NCBI GenBank assembly: GCA_951799425.1
Contig: OX637409.1
Span: 23,218,501-23,282,500 of the forward strand
Source of the DNA: Ilex aquifolium
Lineage: Eukaryota; Streptophyta; Magnoliopsida; Aquifoliales; Aquifoliaceae
Reading direction: 5' to 3'
Length of the DNA stretch: 64,000 nt
In this document: positions 48,680 to 60,174 of the stretch, one piece after another
Position numbering within the stretch: position 1 is the first letter of the stretch
How the letters are laid out: every line of letters begins with the position of its first letter
Position numbers and translations under genes: made by a program
The notes under the pieces: generated by a model
Database searches by the model: none
Told to the model about the DNA's origin: nothing
What the model saw: only the letters and a program-made list of their open reading frames with translations

Positions 48680-49690
48680 AGTAGACTCTTTTGAGTGTGT
48701 TTCTATTTGTGCTTGATTGAGATCATTTTTTATTCCTTCCCTAAAGAGCAATACCGCTCTCCGCCCTAGAAATTCATTATAAGATTGATTGGAAATAAGA
48801 AAATAAAGCAAAATAAGAGTACCAAGAAATACGTGGTTCGGCACATTGCCTACATCCACGAATCTAAATGTTCAATGGGCTACATTGATTTATTATTGAC
48901 GATGATTGATTACATGGAGCTCAACCTTATTTATAGGGTGATAATTACACAAGATAAAGATAAATTACAAATGTCTATCATTATTTGTAGTTATTAAATA
49001 AACTTAGATATGGACGAATTTTTTTTGCGTATTTCTATCTAGATATTGATGGATTTTTTTTCTAATCCTATCATGTCACTAATACTCCCCTCATGTTGGT
49101 ACACTGATATCAGTTGATGTGTCTAACTTGAACTAAAAAATGAGATGGTTGCTTGTTAGTCGGATGATGTAACTACTTTAGTGATGAAACTCCTCTGCAA
49201 GCTCCCCCTTGAAGATAATGTGGGACAATTTTTTTTTTTTTTCCAAATTTTTTTTTTTCATTTCACATGGAACTCTTCATTTGCCCGAGATACCCACTTT
49301 GAGTTATCCTCTTTTCAAGGTTTGATTCCCAATAGTCCAACTAATGACTTTGATGAAACAAAGGTAGCCTAACTTGAGATTTGTTACAAATCAAAACATT
49401 GAAACAAAAGATAAGATAACATGGTATTAGGTCATAGGTGGAGGATAGCCAATTCTTGATGGTGGTATTTGTTTCCGGCCATGCATAACGGTTCACGGCA
49501 ATGAGACTCCAGCCAAGCTTAATGTCGTCAATAGGAAGATCAACACATGTAAAGTATTGATAAAGCAGAAGCAAATTAAAGTATGGTCGACCCCCGCTCT
49601 GATTTTATAATATAATAGAGATCTAAAAGAGTAAAGAAAATTGAACAAGACAAAGAATAACGTAATTCGACAAATTACCAACATCTATAG
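48680..49690 (-). mobile_element. LTR retrotransposon remnant
   Basis: On the minus strand a purine tract ATGAGGGGAGTATTAG near 49080-49095 is followed by LTR-like sequence running to about 48680, with a TATAAATAAGG box near 48935. Sequence at 49095-49690 has the CTCCCCCTTGAAGATAATGTGGG style of copia 3' regions. No readable pol domain is left. Confidence 0.45.
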
Positions 49691-49724
49691 ACCTCTTCTA
49701 AGCCTATCATATCTCTAATTAGGC

Positions 49725-49905
49725 TTGTCAAAATCCGACACGTCACGATTAATCAACACGAATTAAGCGGGTTTGGGTGAGACCTTAACGGGTTCGAGTG
49801 GTAAACGGGTTGACCTGTTAGACACGTTTAATAAACGAGTCGTGTTCGGGTTAGCCATGTCAACCCATTTATCACTTGTTTATCCGTTTAAATAAAAATA
49901 ATATA
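49725..49905. repeat. fragment of a hAT-like repeat
   Basis: The sequence CTTGTCAAAATCCGACACG...CGGGTTTGGGTGAGACC...AACGGGTTGACC is a widespread plant repeat style with alternating GGGTT and AACCC motifs. No right end or target duplication was found. Confidence 0.35.
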
Positions 49906-50746
49906 ATAATAAATTAATAATTATTTTAAAAAATTAGGCATAATTTTTTTTAGTGACAGCCACATAAAATATATATATATTATTTTTAGTGATAGCCACA
50001 GAATTTTTTTGACACTAGAGGACATGTGAATTACTTCCAACTTAAGTCAAAATATTTCATATGGTTTTAGGTGTAAGGTGTAGTCAACTGAAAATAGTTG
50101 TAGTGATATGTTTTACAAGTTTGAGATAATGACTTATGAGCAAGAGACTCGTGCGATGTAGGAGATTTATATGTTTATGCAATCTATCTTATAGCTCTGT
50201 CATGAGTTTGCACCCATACCCAATTCGTTTAATTTTCTCAATAGTATTAGAGAAGAAGGAAAAGAGAAAGATATAAATTATAACGATAAGGGAGAGAAGT
50301 TGAAAGAGTAGGAAGTAAGTCAACCGCTACCCATAAGAGAGAAGTTCGCGTTTATACCCCGCAATCTTAAGGTCTAATAACAGAGGCGGTGACCAGTAAG
50401 TCGACCGCTAACCTCATCATACCTTTGAGATCAAGGATAATTTTTCCACAAACTATGAAATTTTTAACTTAATGGTAATTTTTCCATCTGTTTAACATAT
50501 TTTAGGTAAATAAATGTTACATTCCTGCTAAATTTAAGTGTGGCATTTTAGTTGTTTTCTTCGATTTTCTGTGGCATAAGACATGCCAAGCTCTTGCCGT
50601 AGTCTATTATATTGTAACGTTGATTGAATTTTACTTTTGCTTCCCAAAATTATAGAAGCGGTTATTTTTCTTTGATCTCATGGCTACAACACAAATTTCA
50701 GATGAACGAAATCAAGTAAATCTGTTAGACTCAAGTTCATACAGGC

Positions 50747-51097
50747 CAGTGTCGTCCTTACTCCTGGGCAAGTGAGGCGGTTGCCTAGGACCCCCATTTG
50801 CCTAAGGGCCCTGTTCGCGTATATTTCATAAAATTATGTTAATAAATTTTAAGAAAATAAAAAATTAAGATGTTTCATAAAAAAAATCAAAAATATTTAA
50901 AAAATATTCTTCTTTAAATTATAAATATATGTCCATTCAAAAAAAAATCGTACTATGTTGTTGTACAAAAAATTACAAGACTTTACAGGCAATTACAAGA
51001 CTAAAAGATATAAATTTAAATATTTAAAATAAAAATAAATAAATTATTCATTTCTAAAAATTTTGCATAGGCCTCAAGTATTCTTGAGTCGGCCTTG
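50747..51097. mobile_element. non-autonomous hAT element with 8-bp duplication
   Basis: ATACAGGC flanks it exactly (50739-50746, 51098-51105). The ends CAGTGTCGTCC and GAGTCGGCCTTG are imperfect inverted repeats of the CAGGGCCGGC type typical of hAT. The body is AT-rich and non-coding. Confidence 0.7.
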
Positions 51098-51894
51098 ATA
51101 CAGGCAATGAAACTGAAACTCTGGATATATGCATAGTTATGCCTTATACTATGTTCGACCACTGAACTGACTCGTGCGGGTAAATGTATCTTATATACCA
51201 TTATCATTTTATTGCCTTGATATCTTATTCATAGTCCACCATTTGTCAATTCATTTCCTGAAATATGCCAGCACAAAGCTGAGTAGGTTGATGTGTTAGA
51301 TTCATCATTTGTATTTTTTTGATGTGTAGTCATATTCAAGATTGGTGCGAAAGACTTTGCACATGCATTTGGCAGCCTGTACACTTCACACTGTGAGATT
51401 GTCCTCTAGAGGAGTATTGTGAACAGAACTATTTGCTCACATTTAACCAATAGTTTGAGTTCTGACGAATAAAACGCTCATTGAATCTGTACAAGTTGTT
51501 TTAGTGATCGAACAAAGAATAAGACGTAAACTCGCATCTAGAAACTAGATTAACCAATGCGTTGGATTGAAGGTGATTTAATGCATTCGAAATTTTCATT
51601 TCAATCACAAGCGTAATAAAGACGCATGGTTAGACAATTCTCTCCTCCTCAAGAAACTAGGATATTGAAAAGTACCCACCCTTTCGGGGTTGAGCAGACG
51701 ATAAGACGATATTACAACAATTTTCTATTATTCGTCTGTTGTCCCCGTCCTAGGGCATCACATCGTCTTCTATTATTCGTCTGTTGTCTTCATCCCAGGA
51801 CAGCGCTTACTTGGTGAAGATTATAAGTTTAAGAACTATTTTTTGTCAAATTTCTTGAAAGAAAAAAAAATAACAGTAAAGCTTAACCTCATTA

Positions 51895-52500
51895 AGGGCA
51901 TCTCCAATGTTGACTCAAACTCAAACTCAAATTTGAGTAAAAAATTGAGTGAAAAGCTTGATTTGATATAGATTTCTCTAATGGACAAACTCAAATTTAA
52001 AGAAATGTAAACTCAAATTTAAAGTTGGGTGAGATATGACCATTAAATCTTTTAAAAGAGTGAAGTCTGACCATTGAAGATTTGAGTAAATATTTTAGTC
52101 TACCTTTATTTGAGGGAAAATGTTATTTGAACCTAATTTGGGGACCTTATTTAGGGACCTAATGATGTAGAACCATTGGATTGGTTGTGGGCTCCATATA
52201 ACATTGGAACTCACAACTAATCCAATGGTTACATTGAAGCTACATCATTAGGTTTCTAAATAAGGTCCCCAAATTAGGTCCCTCTAGCATTGCTCTTAAT
52301 TTTTCACTTACAATAGTTGAATTTGGGGACTTAATTGTGAAAGTTGAGTAGCTAAGGCCATTTCCGGTCCTTACTCAAATATAAATTTGAGTAAAAACAG
52401 ACTAAAAACAAGCTCCAGTCTTTGACTCAAACTTATATCAAATGAAGGAAGACTCAACTTTTTACTCAAATTCAACTATTGTAAGTGAAAAATTAATTAG
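51895..52500. mobile_element. GCATCTCCAA-type element with MITE inserted
   Basis: It begins GGGCATCTCCAATG and is rich in CTCAAATTTGAG motifs, like the larger element at 55774-57431. It is interrupted at about 52117-52297 by a MITE whose arms 52132-52170 and 52240-52278 are near-perfect reverse complements (39 bp, 2 mismatches). A second terminus-like motif, GGCCATTTCCGGTCC, lies at about 52353, so two copies may be joined. Right end uncertain. Confidence 0.45.
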
Positions 52501-52979
52501 CTTAACTATAATTAGTTCAAGAATGAAAAATTAATTGTCTATCAAGAAATTTCTATATCGTGTGATTAAAACTCAATTAGGTCATTAAAAATCGATTTTT
52601 GATATGAATCTAATCCAAATTTAAATTCAATTAGCCAAATATGAAATTATATTTGTAACTAGTAATTTGAATTAGAATTTGTTATATAACTTAGTTCATA
52701 GGATTGGATTTAAATGTACCATTACCTGATCTTATTGTGGTCATATCAAAATTATTTATATACAAGTAAATGAGGAAATTGAATGGCTATTTCCTGAAAT
52801 TGGTTTAAAATTCCTAGGCAATTTGCTGTAATATAGCTCTAATTTTAGTTATTAGGATCTTTTAACGGATTCAACCACAACTGATCATAAGACTTTCTAA
52901 ATAAAGTGTCGTTGAAATACATATATTGGAGCAACCTCCTACGAAGTTGGGTTCTTTTGTTGATTAATTAGGGAAAGCA

Positions 52980-53592
52980 TATGGTACCGTCTGCGGTACT
53001 GTATCGAAAATTATAATTTTTTTAAGGTGTAAGTTACAACTTTTTCAAGATAAGTTACGATTTTTAAAATGCATGATCAATCATGAAATATTGCAATCGA
53101 TACCGAAGTTATAACTTTCAAATGTTAAGTTATAAATTTTAAAGCTCACCTTACATCTTATAAGGGAGAAGTTACAACTGGTTAAGGGAAACCCATGATT
53201 GATCATGGCGGTTTATAATCGATCATAGTCTTTTCTTGAGCAATTGTAATTTTTCTTTTAAATGTTTTTTTTTTTTTTGATAATTAAAAAAAAGGTGGGG
53301 GTAAGGAAGAGCGTCCAACGACCACCCCGTTAGGCTCTTACCGGTGAGATCATAAGGCCCCTGACCGCGCCTGAAACATCTCTCGGGACTAGACCTAGCT
53401 AGGCTAGCATAGCGGCCAACCACTGAGCCCTAATGGAGACTCCAAGACTTGAATTCTCAACCTCTGAGTGAGGAGTAAGACCAGTACCACCACTAGATCA
53501 CACTATTCGATTTTCTTTCAAATGTTTAACTTTACTTTAAAAAAAAAGAAGTTATAATCGAATGTATGATACCAAATTTTTTTTTTGGGTAT
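52980..53592. repeat. repeat with ATCGATTATA motifs (copy 2), holding a SINE
   Basis: It starts GGTACCGTCTGCGGTAC, continues with GTTATAACTT and GATCATGG/GATCGATCATAG motifs, and ends AACTTTACTTT(A)n...GATACCAAA as in copy 1. A SINE (53268-53510) is inserted in it. Confidence 0.45.
53268..53510 (-). mobile_element. SINE copy 2, with 17-bp target duplication
   Basis: TTTTCTTTTAAATGTTT (53251-53267) and TTTTCTTTCAAATGTTT (53511-53527) flank a 243-bp insert that begins with a T-run. The body is the same family as the insert at 9751-9984 (shared GGGGGTAA, CCTCTCGGGA-type blocks). On the minus strand TAGTGGTGGTACTGG and GGTTGAGAATTCAAGTC may be decayed A and B boxes. Confidence 0.75.
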
Positions 53593-54380
53593 TGATGGTT
53601 CTCGGAAAATACCGTCCAAGCCCAACCGATGAGATACTAACGAGTTTTAGTAGGGTTGTTTGAATGAGAAGTTTTTCTATAGGAAGTGGGTGGCACAGAA
53701 TGTGATAGTGGTTCACCTTAGCTGATGGACTAAGACTACTTCCACTTTAATGGAGTCTCCTGTTCCTTCAAGGTGTATATTGATTCTAGGTGAGAACAAA
53801 AAGATAATAGGCGCCAGGCCTTTACAAGGATTTATACGTTGCTGGATGTCCAGGGCTCTAGGATGCTGTGGGGAAGATGAAGATGATTCACTGGTAGGAT
53901 AACACTGTTCTATTTATATGATTCGCCCCTCCTAGGGTTTCTGGTGGCTCCTTCTACCTTTCTGCTGATTCTGTAGGGATCTTCTGTCCTTACCTTACAA
54001 GTGTCTCTGCTAGTCGGCGTTACTGTGTCCACGATCTCTGGATCGTTACGCGCCACTGCTCTCTGCGTCCAGGAGGGTGTAATTGTTGTATGTTTCAGAG
54101 ATGGTCCCCTTGTCCTTTGGACGCGTGGCATGGCGGGATGCTTCCAGGGTAAGGGTTTGGCTTCTCTCTCCTGGGCTGTCCTAAAACTGGACAGATTTGG
54201 GGCTTGGGCTGGATTGTTGATCTTCTGGTGTCATCGGGCTTGGTCTCTTGGCTCTTTCTACCCTTGATGTGGGTCAACTAGAGGCACTTCTCTTGGGCCG
54301 ATGAGCCCAGCCTGTGGGTTCTCAAGATGCATTGGGCTTCGAGGCCATGGCGGCCCATGCCCAAAATTCCACCCTTATCA
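53593..54380. mobile_element. solo LTR with GGTAT target duplication
   Basis: A 788-bp segment begins TGATGG and ends TTATCA and is bordered by GGTAT on both sides (53588-53592, 54381-54385). It is more GC-rich than its surroundings and has TATTTATATG near 53911. No internal region, primer site or second LTR is present, so it is best read as the scar of recombination between two LTRs. The parent family is unknown. Confidence 0.65.
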
Positions 54381-54677
54381 GGTATCATAGAGTTTCCCAA
54401 TTAATTAAAGAATTTATGTTCGAATTGATCAAAATCTAATTCAAATTTGATTTGTACCTGATTGCATAGACCTAATCCATCTGGTATATAATGTGCAAAA
54501 CTTCAAGCCATCAAGGCCGTGGGTCCATGCATGTACATTGAATGACTGGATATGAATCAGCCCATTCCATGAGCCCATCAAGAAATGAAACTGATCAGCC
54601 CCGGCATTTCACTTTTATTCATTTAATATTCTAAATTTGTTCACCATGTAACCGGTTTGGTCAAACCATATCATGTA

Positions 54678-54863
54678 GAAAAATGTTATTTGGACCTTAT
54701 TTGACAATCTTATTTAGAGACTTAATGATATAACTTCAATGCAATCATTGAATTAGTTATGAGTTCCAATGTTAGATGTAGCCTACAACCAATTCAATTA
54801 TTGTACATCGTTACGTCCCTAAATAAGGTCCTCAAATAAAGTCTTCATACCATTGCTCTATAA
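54678..54863. mobile_element. diverged MITE
   Basis: GACCTTATTTGACAATCTTATTTAG... and ...CTAAATAAGGTCCTCAAATAAAGTC are imperfect reverse complements. The layout matches the MITE at about 52117-52297. Confidence 0.5.
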
Positions 54864-56197
54864 TCAATGTAGATGTTGATATGGTGTGGATTTTTTTTTA
54901 AAGGGGTGGCTAACCCTTGGGTGGCCCAATGATTGAGTATGATCTTTGGTAACCCAATTCAAATCACGGTGGTCAGTCGCTGAGTTCGAAAGAATAATCG
55001 GTACAAGCTTGGATAATTTGTAATAAAAATAAAATTTAATTCACCCTATTAGTGGTAATTTATTTGGTCTTCATTTTTAATCTTATTTTTTGGTACATGT
55101 TACTTAATCACATATCAATATTGTATTGTGTATTCTTAAGTTATTAAATTAGGTGGTGTTTATTAAACTCAATTCAGCCCTTAAAATAAATATATTATGT
55201 ACTTTAAATTAAGTATGTTTGATAAATAAAATGAATATCTCTAAATATATTAAGTACATCTCAGCAATAAACTAAGATATTAAGTAGGAGATTTTACTAT
55301 TTGGATGTATTAAAGGTATTTTAGATTTTTGTTAACAAACTTAACCGTGTAATTTGGTCTAGAAATAACAATGGCATTATGTTTTTTATTTTTGTAGGTT
55401 AAGGGTGTCGTGAGAAATGGCATATCGATATAATATAATTTGAAATTTACCAAACGATATAAAATAATCCGCAATGCAATTTTATTTTTAGTGACATAAT
55501 TAATTTAGTTATTAAAAATATGAAAATTTTAGTGATGCCGTGAAAATCGTCGCTGACGGTTTGTTTGGATGAATTTTGGGGAGGGTTTTGGATTGGCTTC
55601 TCCAAACCCAAACCCCTTTTTGTAAATATGAGATTCAACAATCCAATTCATACTCATGTTTGATATATAATACATACATATGTAGGACCTACGGATATAT
55701 CATAATTATTAATAACTATTTGTCATATAAATGACTATTTTACCCTTGATCAATCCAATTCATACACACGTTAGAGCATCTCCAACCATGACTCAAATTT
55801 AGACTCAAATTTGAGTAAAAAGCTTGATTTGATATAGAGTACTCAAATGGACAAACTCAAATATCTACTCAAATCTTTTAAAAAAAATTATTATTGTCCC
55901 AAAACTCATTTTTTTTGTCTCATTCAAATCGTGATATTTGATAAAATAAATGAAACTTGCATATCTCTCCACAAATGGGTAATTAAAAAAATGAATATGT
56001 ACACAGTATTAAATGGGAGTAAAGAAACCACCATAGAATTCTAAAATTGTTCTAATTCTTTATCATTTTTTATAAATCCAGATAAAAAAAAGAAAAAAAA
56101 TAACTATTTTGACATAGCCTGGTCTGAAGAACACAAATTTTTTAAATTTGTGGGTAGCGAAGGCTTAAAATTTCAGGAAGAATCGGTAGCCTGAAAT

Positions 56198-56985
56198 TAG
56201 GGGTGTTCAAATTTCTGACTGGCCCCAAGTTCCTACCCTACCCGACCCTACCCTACTGAACGGTTAGCCGCAAAAATCGGGTAGGAATGCGGAAGAATTT
56301 TTGGTCTTCCGATTAAATCGGGTAGGAATGCGGAATAACCATCCATTTCCGCATTCCTACCCTACCCTACCCGCATTAATTAATTAAACAAAAAAAAACC
56401 CTAATCTACTGAGTCTTGATAGCACCTGGGCCTCACACCTCACTCCACTGCTCCTCCTAAAAAAAACCCTAAGCAAACGTGTTTTGTTGTCTTGTATGCT
56501 GGACAGACTGACCTTAAACATGCACATATTATGTTTGATGAAATATCTAAACCATGTATTGTATCTAATAACGCGATACTCGATGCGTTTGGGAAAAATG
56601 GGGACATGAGTTCTGTTGTTTTGCTCTTTGAACGTATGCGTTTGGGAAAATGATTCAATTATGGTGGATTGATGTTCATATTTTCTTGTATTTTATTATA
56701 ATTCTTATTGTAGTTATTTTAGATTTTAGTGTTATTGATTTATTGTGTTGTTAAATTGGTGCATGTTATTTAATTAAATTGTTAAAATGATTTAAAAATT
56801 AATAGTTACAAAAGTGTTTACCCGACTTCCTACCCGATTTTCTACCCGATTAATCGGGTAGGAAGTCGGGTAGGAATACCACACCTGTCGGGTAGGGTAG
56901 GCCAAGAAAAAATTCTTCCGCAAAGTATCGGGTAGGAAGACGGAAGAGCATATTTCCTACCCGTAGGGTAGGGTGAACACCCCTA
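56198..56985. mobile_element. non-autonomous hAT element carrying a PPR gene fragment
   Basis: Perfect 12-bp ends TAGGGGTGTTCA / TGAACACCCCTA are bordered by CCTGAAAT on both sides (56190-56197, 56986-56993), the 8-bp duplication of hAT. Subterminal parts are packed with CTACCC/GGGTAG motifs. The central part includes an open stretch that reads as pentatricopeptide repeats (see next entry). No transposase is present. Confidence 0.85.
56471..56653 (+). pseudogene. captured pentatricopeptide-repeat (PPR) gene fragment
   Basis: The plus strand is open for 60 codons up to TGA 56651-56653. It reads LYAGQTDLKHAHIMFDEI, then KPCIVSNNAILDAFGKNGDM, then SSVVLLFERM. This is the spacing and wording of PPR motifs (LYA-G-x-L-x-A-x-x-x-FDEI; V-S-x-NA-x-L-x-A-x-x-K-N-G-D-M; A-x-x-LFERM). 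A typical Trp (VSWNA) is Asn here and an Ala is Val, so it may be decaying. There is no start codon or targeting peptide. It is a fragment of a host gene inside a hAT element, not a working gene. Confidence 0.75.
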
Positions 56986-57435
56986 CCTGAAATTGTGCTA
57001 CTGATAGTGTTTAATTCAAAAAAATCAAAAAAAAATTAATAGGTAGGTTTAAGGTTTATATAGTATGAAAAATAGGTGAATTATAGTTTTAAAAAAATAC
57101 AAGAAATCAAGAAGATAGAAGATGAAAAGGAAAAAAACTTACCTACAGGCCTTCAAATGATTTGTGAAAGTTTCGATGATAGTCGGTGATGAAAACAATG
57201 TAGTAGAGAGAGGCAGAGAACAAGTCGTTGAAGAAGTCTTTTAGTTTTGGATAGGTTAAAAAGTTACCGTTAGAAATTTGGTATAGAATTTGAGTCTACT
57301 TCAATTTGGGTTCAGAATAAGTTTTACCTTGATTTGATATAGATTTGAGTCTAAGGTTGGAGAATTTTTTTGACCCATTTTGACTCAAATTTAAAATTAA
57401 ATCTATATTTGAATCAAGATTTGAGATGTTCTTAA

Positions 57436-57628
57436 CCCCTTACTCATCTTTCCAAACCCACCCTCTATGTTTGACGAAACCCATAATCATGAGTTTAATC
57501 TTCAAGCTAGCTACGAGCCGAGTTTGGAAATCCGAGACTAAAATTTTCATACAAACATGTGATTTGGGGGTCATTTGGACTATTTTCCTCAAACCCATCT
57601 TACCAAACTCTCCCATATCAAACAGCCC
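57436..57628. mobile_element. Tourist-like MITE (TAA-flanked)
   Basis: TAA borders it at 57433-57435 and 57629-57631. The right end CATATCAAACAGCCC is the Tourist-type terminus. Inside, the minus strand resembles the neighbour's GAGTTTGG...GGGTTTG sequence. The left end is poorly matched, so it may be a partial copy. Confidence 0.45.
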
Positions 57629-57631
57629 TAA

Positions 57632-58050
57632 GGGCCTGTTTGATATGTTTTTTGGGAGGAATTTGGATTGGCTTGTCCAAACCCTTCCAAACCCAAAGAT
57701 GAGATTCAACATTCAATGTTGTTCATACCCATGTTTGGTATGCGCAGGGATATATAACTATTATGCTAATATATTTGTATTTAAATGACTATTGTACCGC
57801 TTAACCAATTTAATCCAAACATGGGTATGAATATATGAGGGGTATAAATGTCATTTGAATGTTAAACCCATTAACCTACATATGAAACCCACCCCCCATG
57901 GGTTTCATGAAACTCATGAACTTGGGTTTCATGACCGGGCCATGTTTCAAACCCTATACTAAATGCATGGCTGTCAAACATGGGTTTAAGGGGGTTTATT
58001 CCCCAACCCATGTTCTAAAACCCCCTCAAACCCACATACCAAACATGTCC
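57632..58050. mobile_element. Tourist-like MITE (419 bp, TAA duplication)
   Basis: The left end GGGCCTGTTTGATATG and the right end CATACCAAACATGTCC are inverted repeats of the Tourist type. TAA flanks both sides (57629-57631, 58051-58053). It is non-coding. Confidence 0.75.
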
Positions 58051-58199
58051 TAAGAGTGTATTTGGATGATAAAATAAAATAGGATATCACTTGTTGGATA
58101 TAATAATTTGATTTGGGGACCCACATATACTATGTTTGGGAAGCTACTTTTAGAATCGAATAACTCCATTGGGCCATATCCCGACCAACATGTACACTA

Positions 58200-59730
58200 T
58201 GATGGTGTTTGGATAGTGGGTTAAAGGTGGTTATCCACTAGTTGGATGGGATAAAAAAGGAGTGGGACCCAGATAACCCTTGTTTGTGAAGCCATTTTTG
58301 AGATTGGATACAAATCACGGGTCAAGCCTTGACCCGGTTGCTACAGTGCCACTTAACCCTGCTATACCGGCTACACTTAACCCACCCATCCCATGGGTTA
58401 CAAACCCAGGCAAGAGGATAACCCCACCCACTGACATATTTGCCCCTCCTCTCTTTCTTCTGTCAGTCGGCCCCCTCTCTTCTCCTCTCAACCAGAGTGC
58501 AGAAGAAGCTAAGCTCGTCCATATTGCAGGCTGAGCCGTTGCAATTAGAAAGAGAGGGTTGGAGAGAAGGAGCTATTGGAGTCCTAGCAGAATCAAAGCA
58601 AATAGAGGAGAGAAAATGAACTGAAGTCCATCAGCTCTCAGATTCAATCGAATTTGCAAACTGCCTTTGGCTCTGTAAGTTTTGATCTTTCTCTCTTTCT
58701 GAATTTTTGTTGGCCTGTTTGATCATGTTGAAAGAGAGAGAAAATTCCAGCGACTCCCAGGGAAAGCATAGAGAGCACATTTCTGAGGAAAAAGATGAGA
58801 ACCCAGATGAAAAAATCAGATTTCCTAAAAAGGGTATCAATGTTCTAAGAGAACCAGAGATGGGTTGTGATGTATCTGAGTAAAAACCCTCAAAAAAAGG
58901 ATTTAATGGTGGCGGTGGGATGTATATGGGAAGATGCAGACCACGGGTAGATGAATGGTTCTGCTTCTGGGTTTGATATATTTGATATAAAAAAGATTTA
59001 AAATTACACTTAGATCCCCTGAAATTTGTCACATAATTATTCAGACCCTTTAATATTTAAAATATTATACACAAACTCTCTCAAGTTTAAACATGCGTAA
59101 CACTTAGACCCCTCAAAATAAATATATTCGTTAATAAATTACATTTAGACTCCTGAAGTTTGTAGTAGGTATATAATACTCAGACTCCTTAAATTTAAAA
59201 TATTATACTTTGACAAAAAATACTCCAATCAAAAATAAATATCAAATATTTTAAATTTTATAACCAAAATTCATATTCTATTGTATCATTTATTGAAATA
59301 AAATTAAAAATAAAAATTTAATTTTTTCTTAAAAAATCGTAATTAGTATATAATTATACTATCTATTGAAATGAAACAAAAAAAATTAAACAATGGGTCT
59401 AAGTCATATACAATTTTTATATGTTTTTATGTATATGTAAAAAATGTATAATTTTATTAGGATAATTCACCAGTCCAAACATAGGATATGATTGGTTTGG
59501 ATGAGAATGGATAGAGTCATGGGTAAAATGATAAACTATTACAAAATTATTTGTGTAATCTATGGGGTCCACTGAATTACATATTTGTTTCCCAAACAAA
59601 GGTTGTGATTAGATATATCTCTAAGGTTAGGGTTTTAGAGTGTATGAGTGAGTTTGACTTGGATGAGTTGGGATATAAAAAAACAAATCCTACCCTATCC
59701 AACCCCATTACCCAAACACACCCTATATTT
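58200..59730. mobile_element. possible large MITE carrying a leader-like host fragment
   Basis: GGTGTTTGGATAGTGGG near 58203 and CCCATTACCCAAACACACC near 59703-59721 are loosely inverted. Between them, 58440-58960 looks unlike a transposon: CT-rich on the plus strand, a donor-like CTCTGTAAGT near 58671, then GAGAGAGAAAATTCCAG. It resembles the 5' leader and first intron of a plant gene but has no recognisable protein. Low certainty. Confidence 0.3.
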
Positions 59731-60133
59731 TAGCTTGTCTAGGTGGGTTTATTGTAACCCACCAGCAGGTGGGATAAATTATGGCCAGGCAGGATTTGAG
59801 CACACACTCACCTTTCTACCCTTCATCTTTTAAGCCCCAGCAAGATTGAACTCTTTTTATGGGGTATGTTAGTATAATTGTAATAAAAAAGGCTTGAAAT
59901 CCATGGGACCCATAAAATTTTAACTACACTAGCCAAACATAGAATTAAATAGGAATACATCCATTTTCTTTCCAATTCCAGTAGTTGGACTGGATTGGAA
60001 TGAGTTGGGTAGGCTAAAAAGACAATGACACTTTATATCTTAAAAGTTTTATAAGTTCTCAATTTATACATCAAAGGATTAAAATGGTAATAAACAAAAA
60101 TTAGAATGAATATAAACTATATATATTTTTTGA

Positions 60134-60136
<3 letters not shown>

Positions 60137-60172
<36 letters not shown>
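60137..60172 (+). repeat. 36-base G homopolymer
   Basis: An unbroken run of 36 G follows TTTTTTGAACC. It is 1.3 kb upstream of RFC1. Its length in the assembly may not be exact, since such runs are hard to sequence. Confidence 0.85.

Positions 60173-60174
<2 letters not shown>

Larger units (their letters stand above)
55774..57431. mobile_element. PIF/Harbinger-like non-autonomous element (TTA duplication), interrupted by a hAT
   Basis: The left end GAGCATCTCCAA and the right end TTTGAGATGTTC are imperfect inverted repeats. TTA borders both sides (55771-55773, 57432-57434), the 3-bp target typical of PIF/Harbinger. Both subterminal regions carry ACTCAAATTTGAG and CTTGATTTGATATAGA motifs. The hAT element 56198-56985 is inserted within. 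No transposase is seen. Confidence 0.65.
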
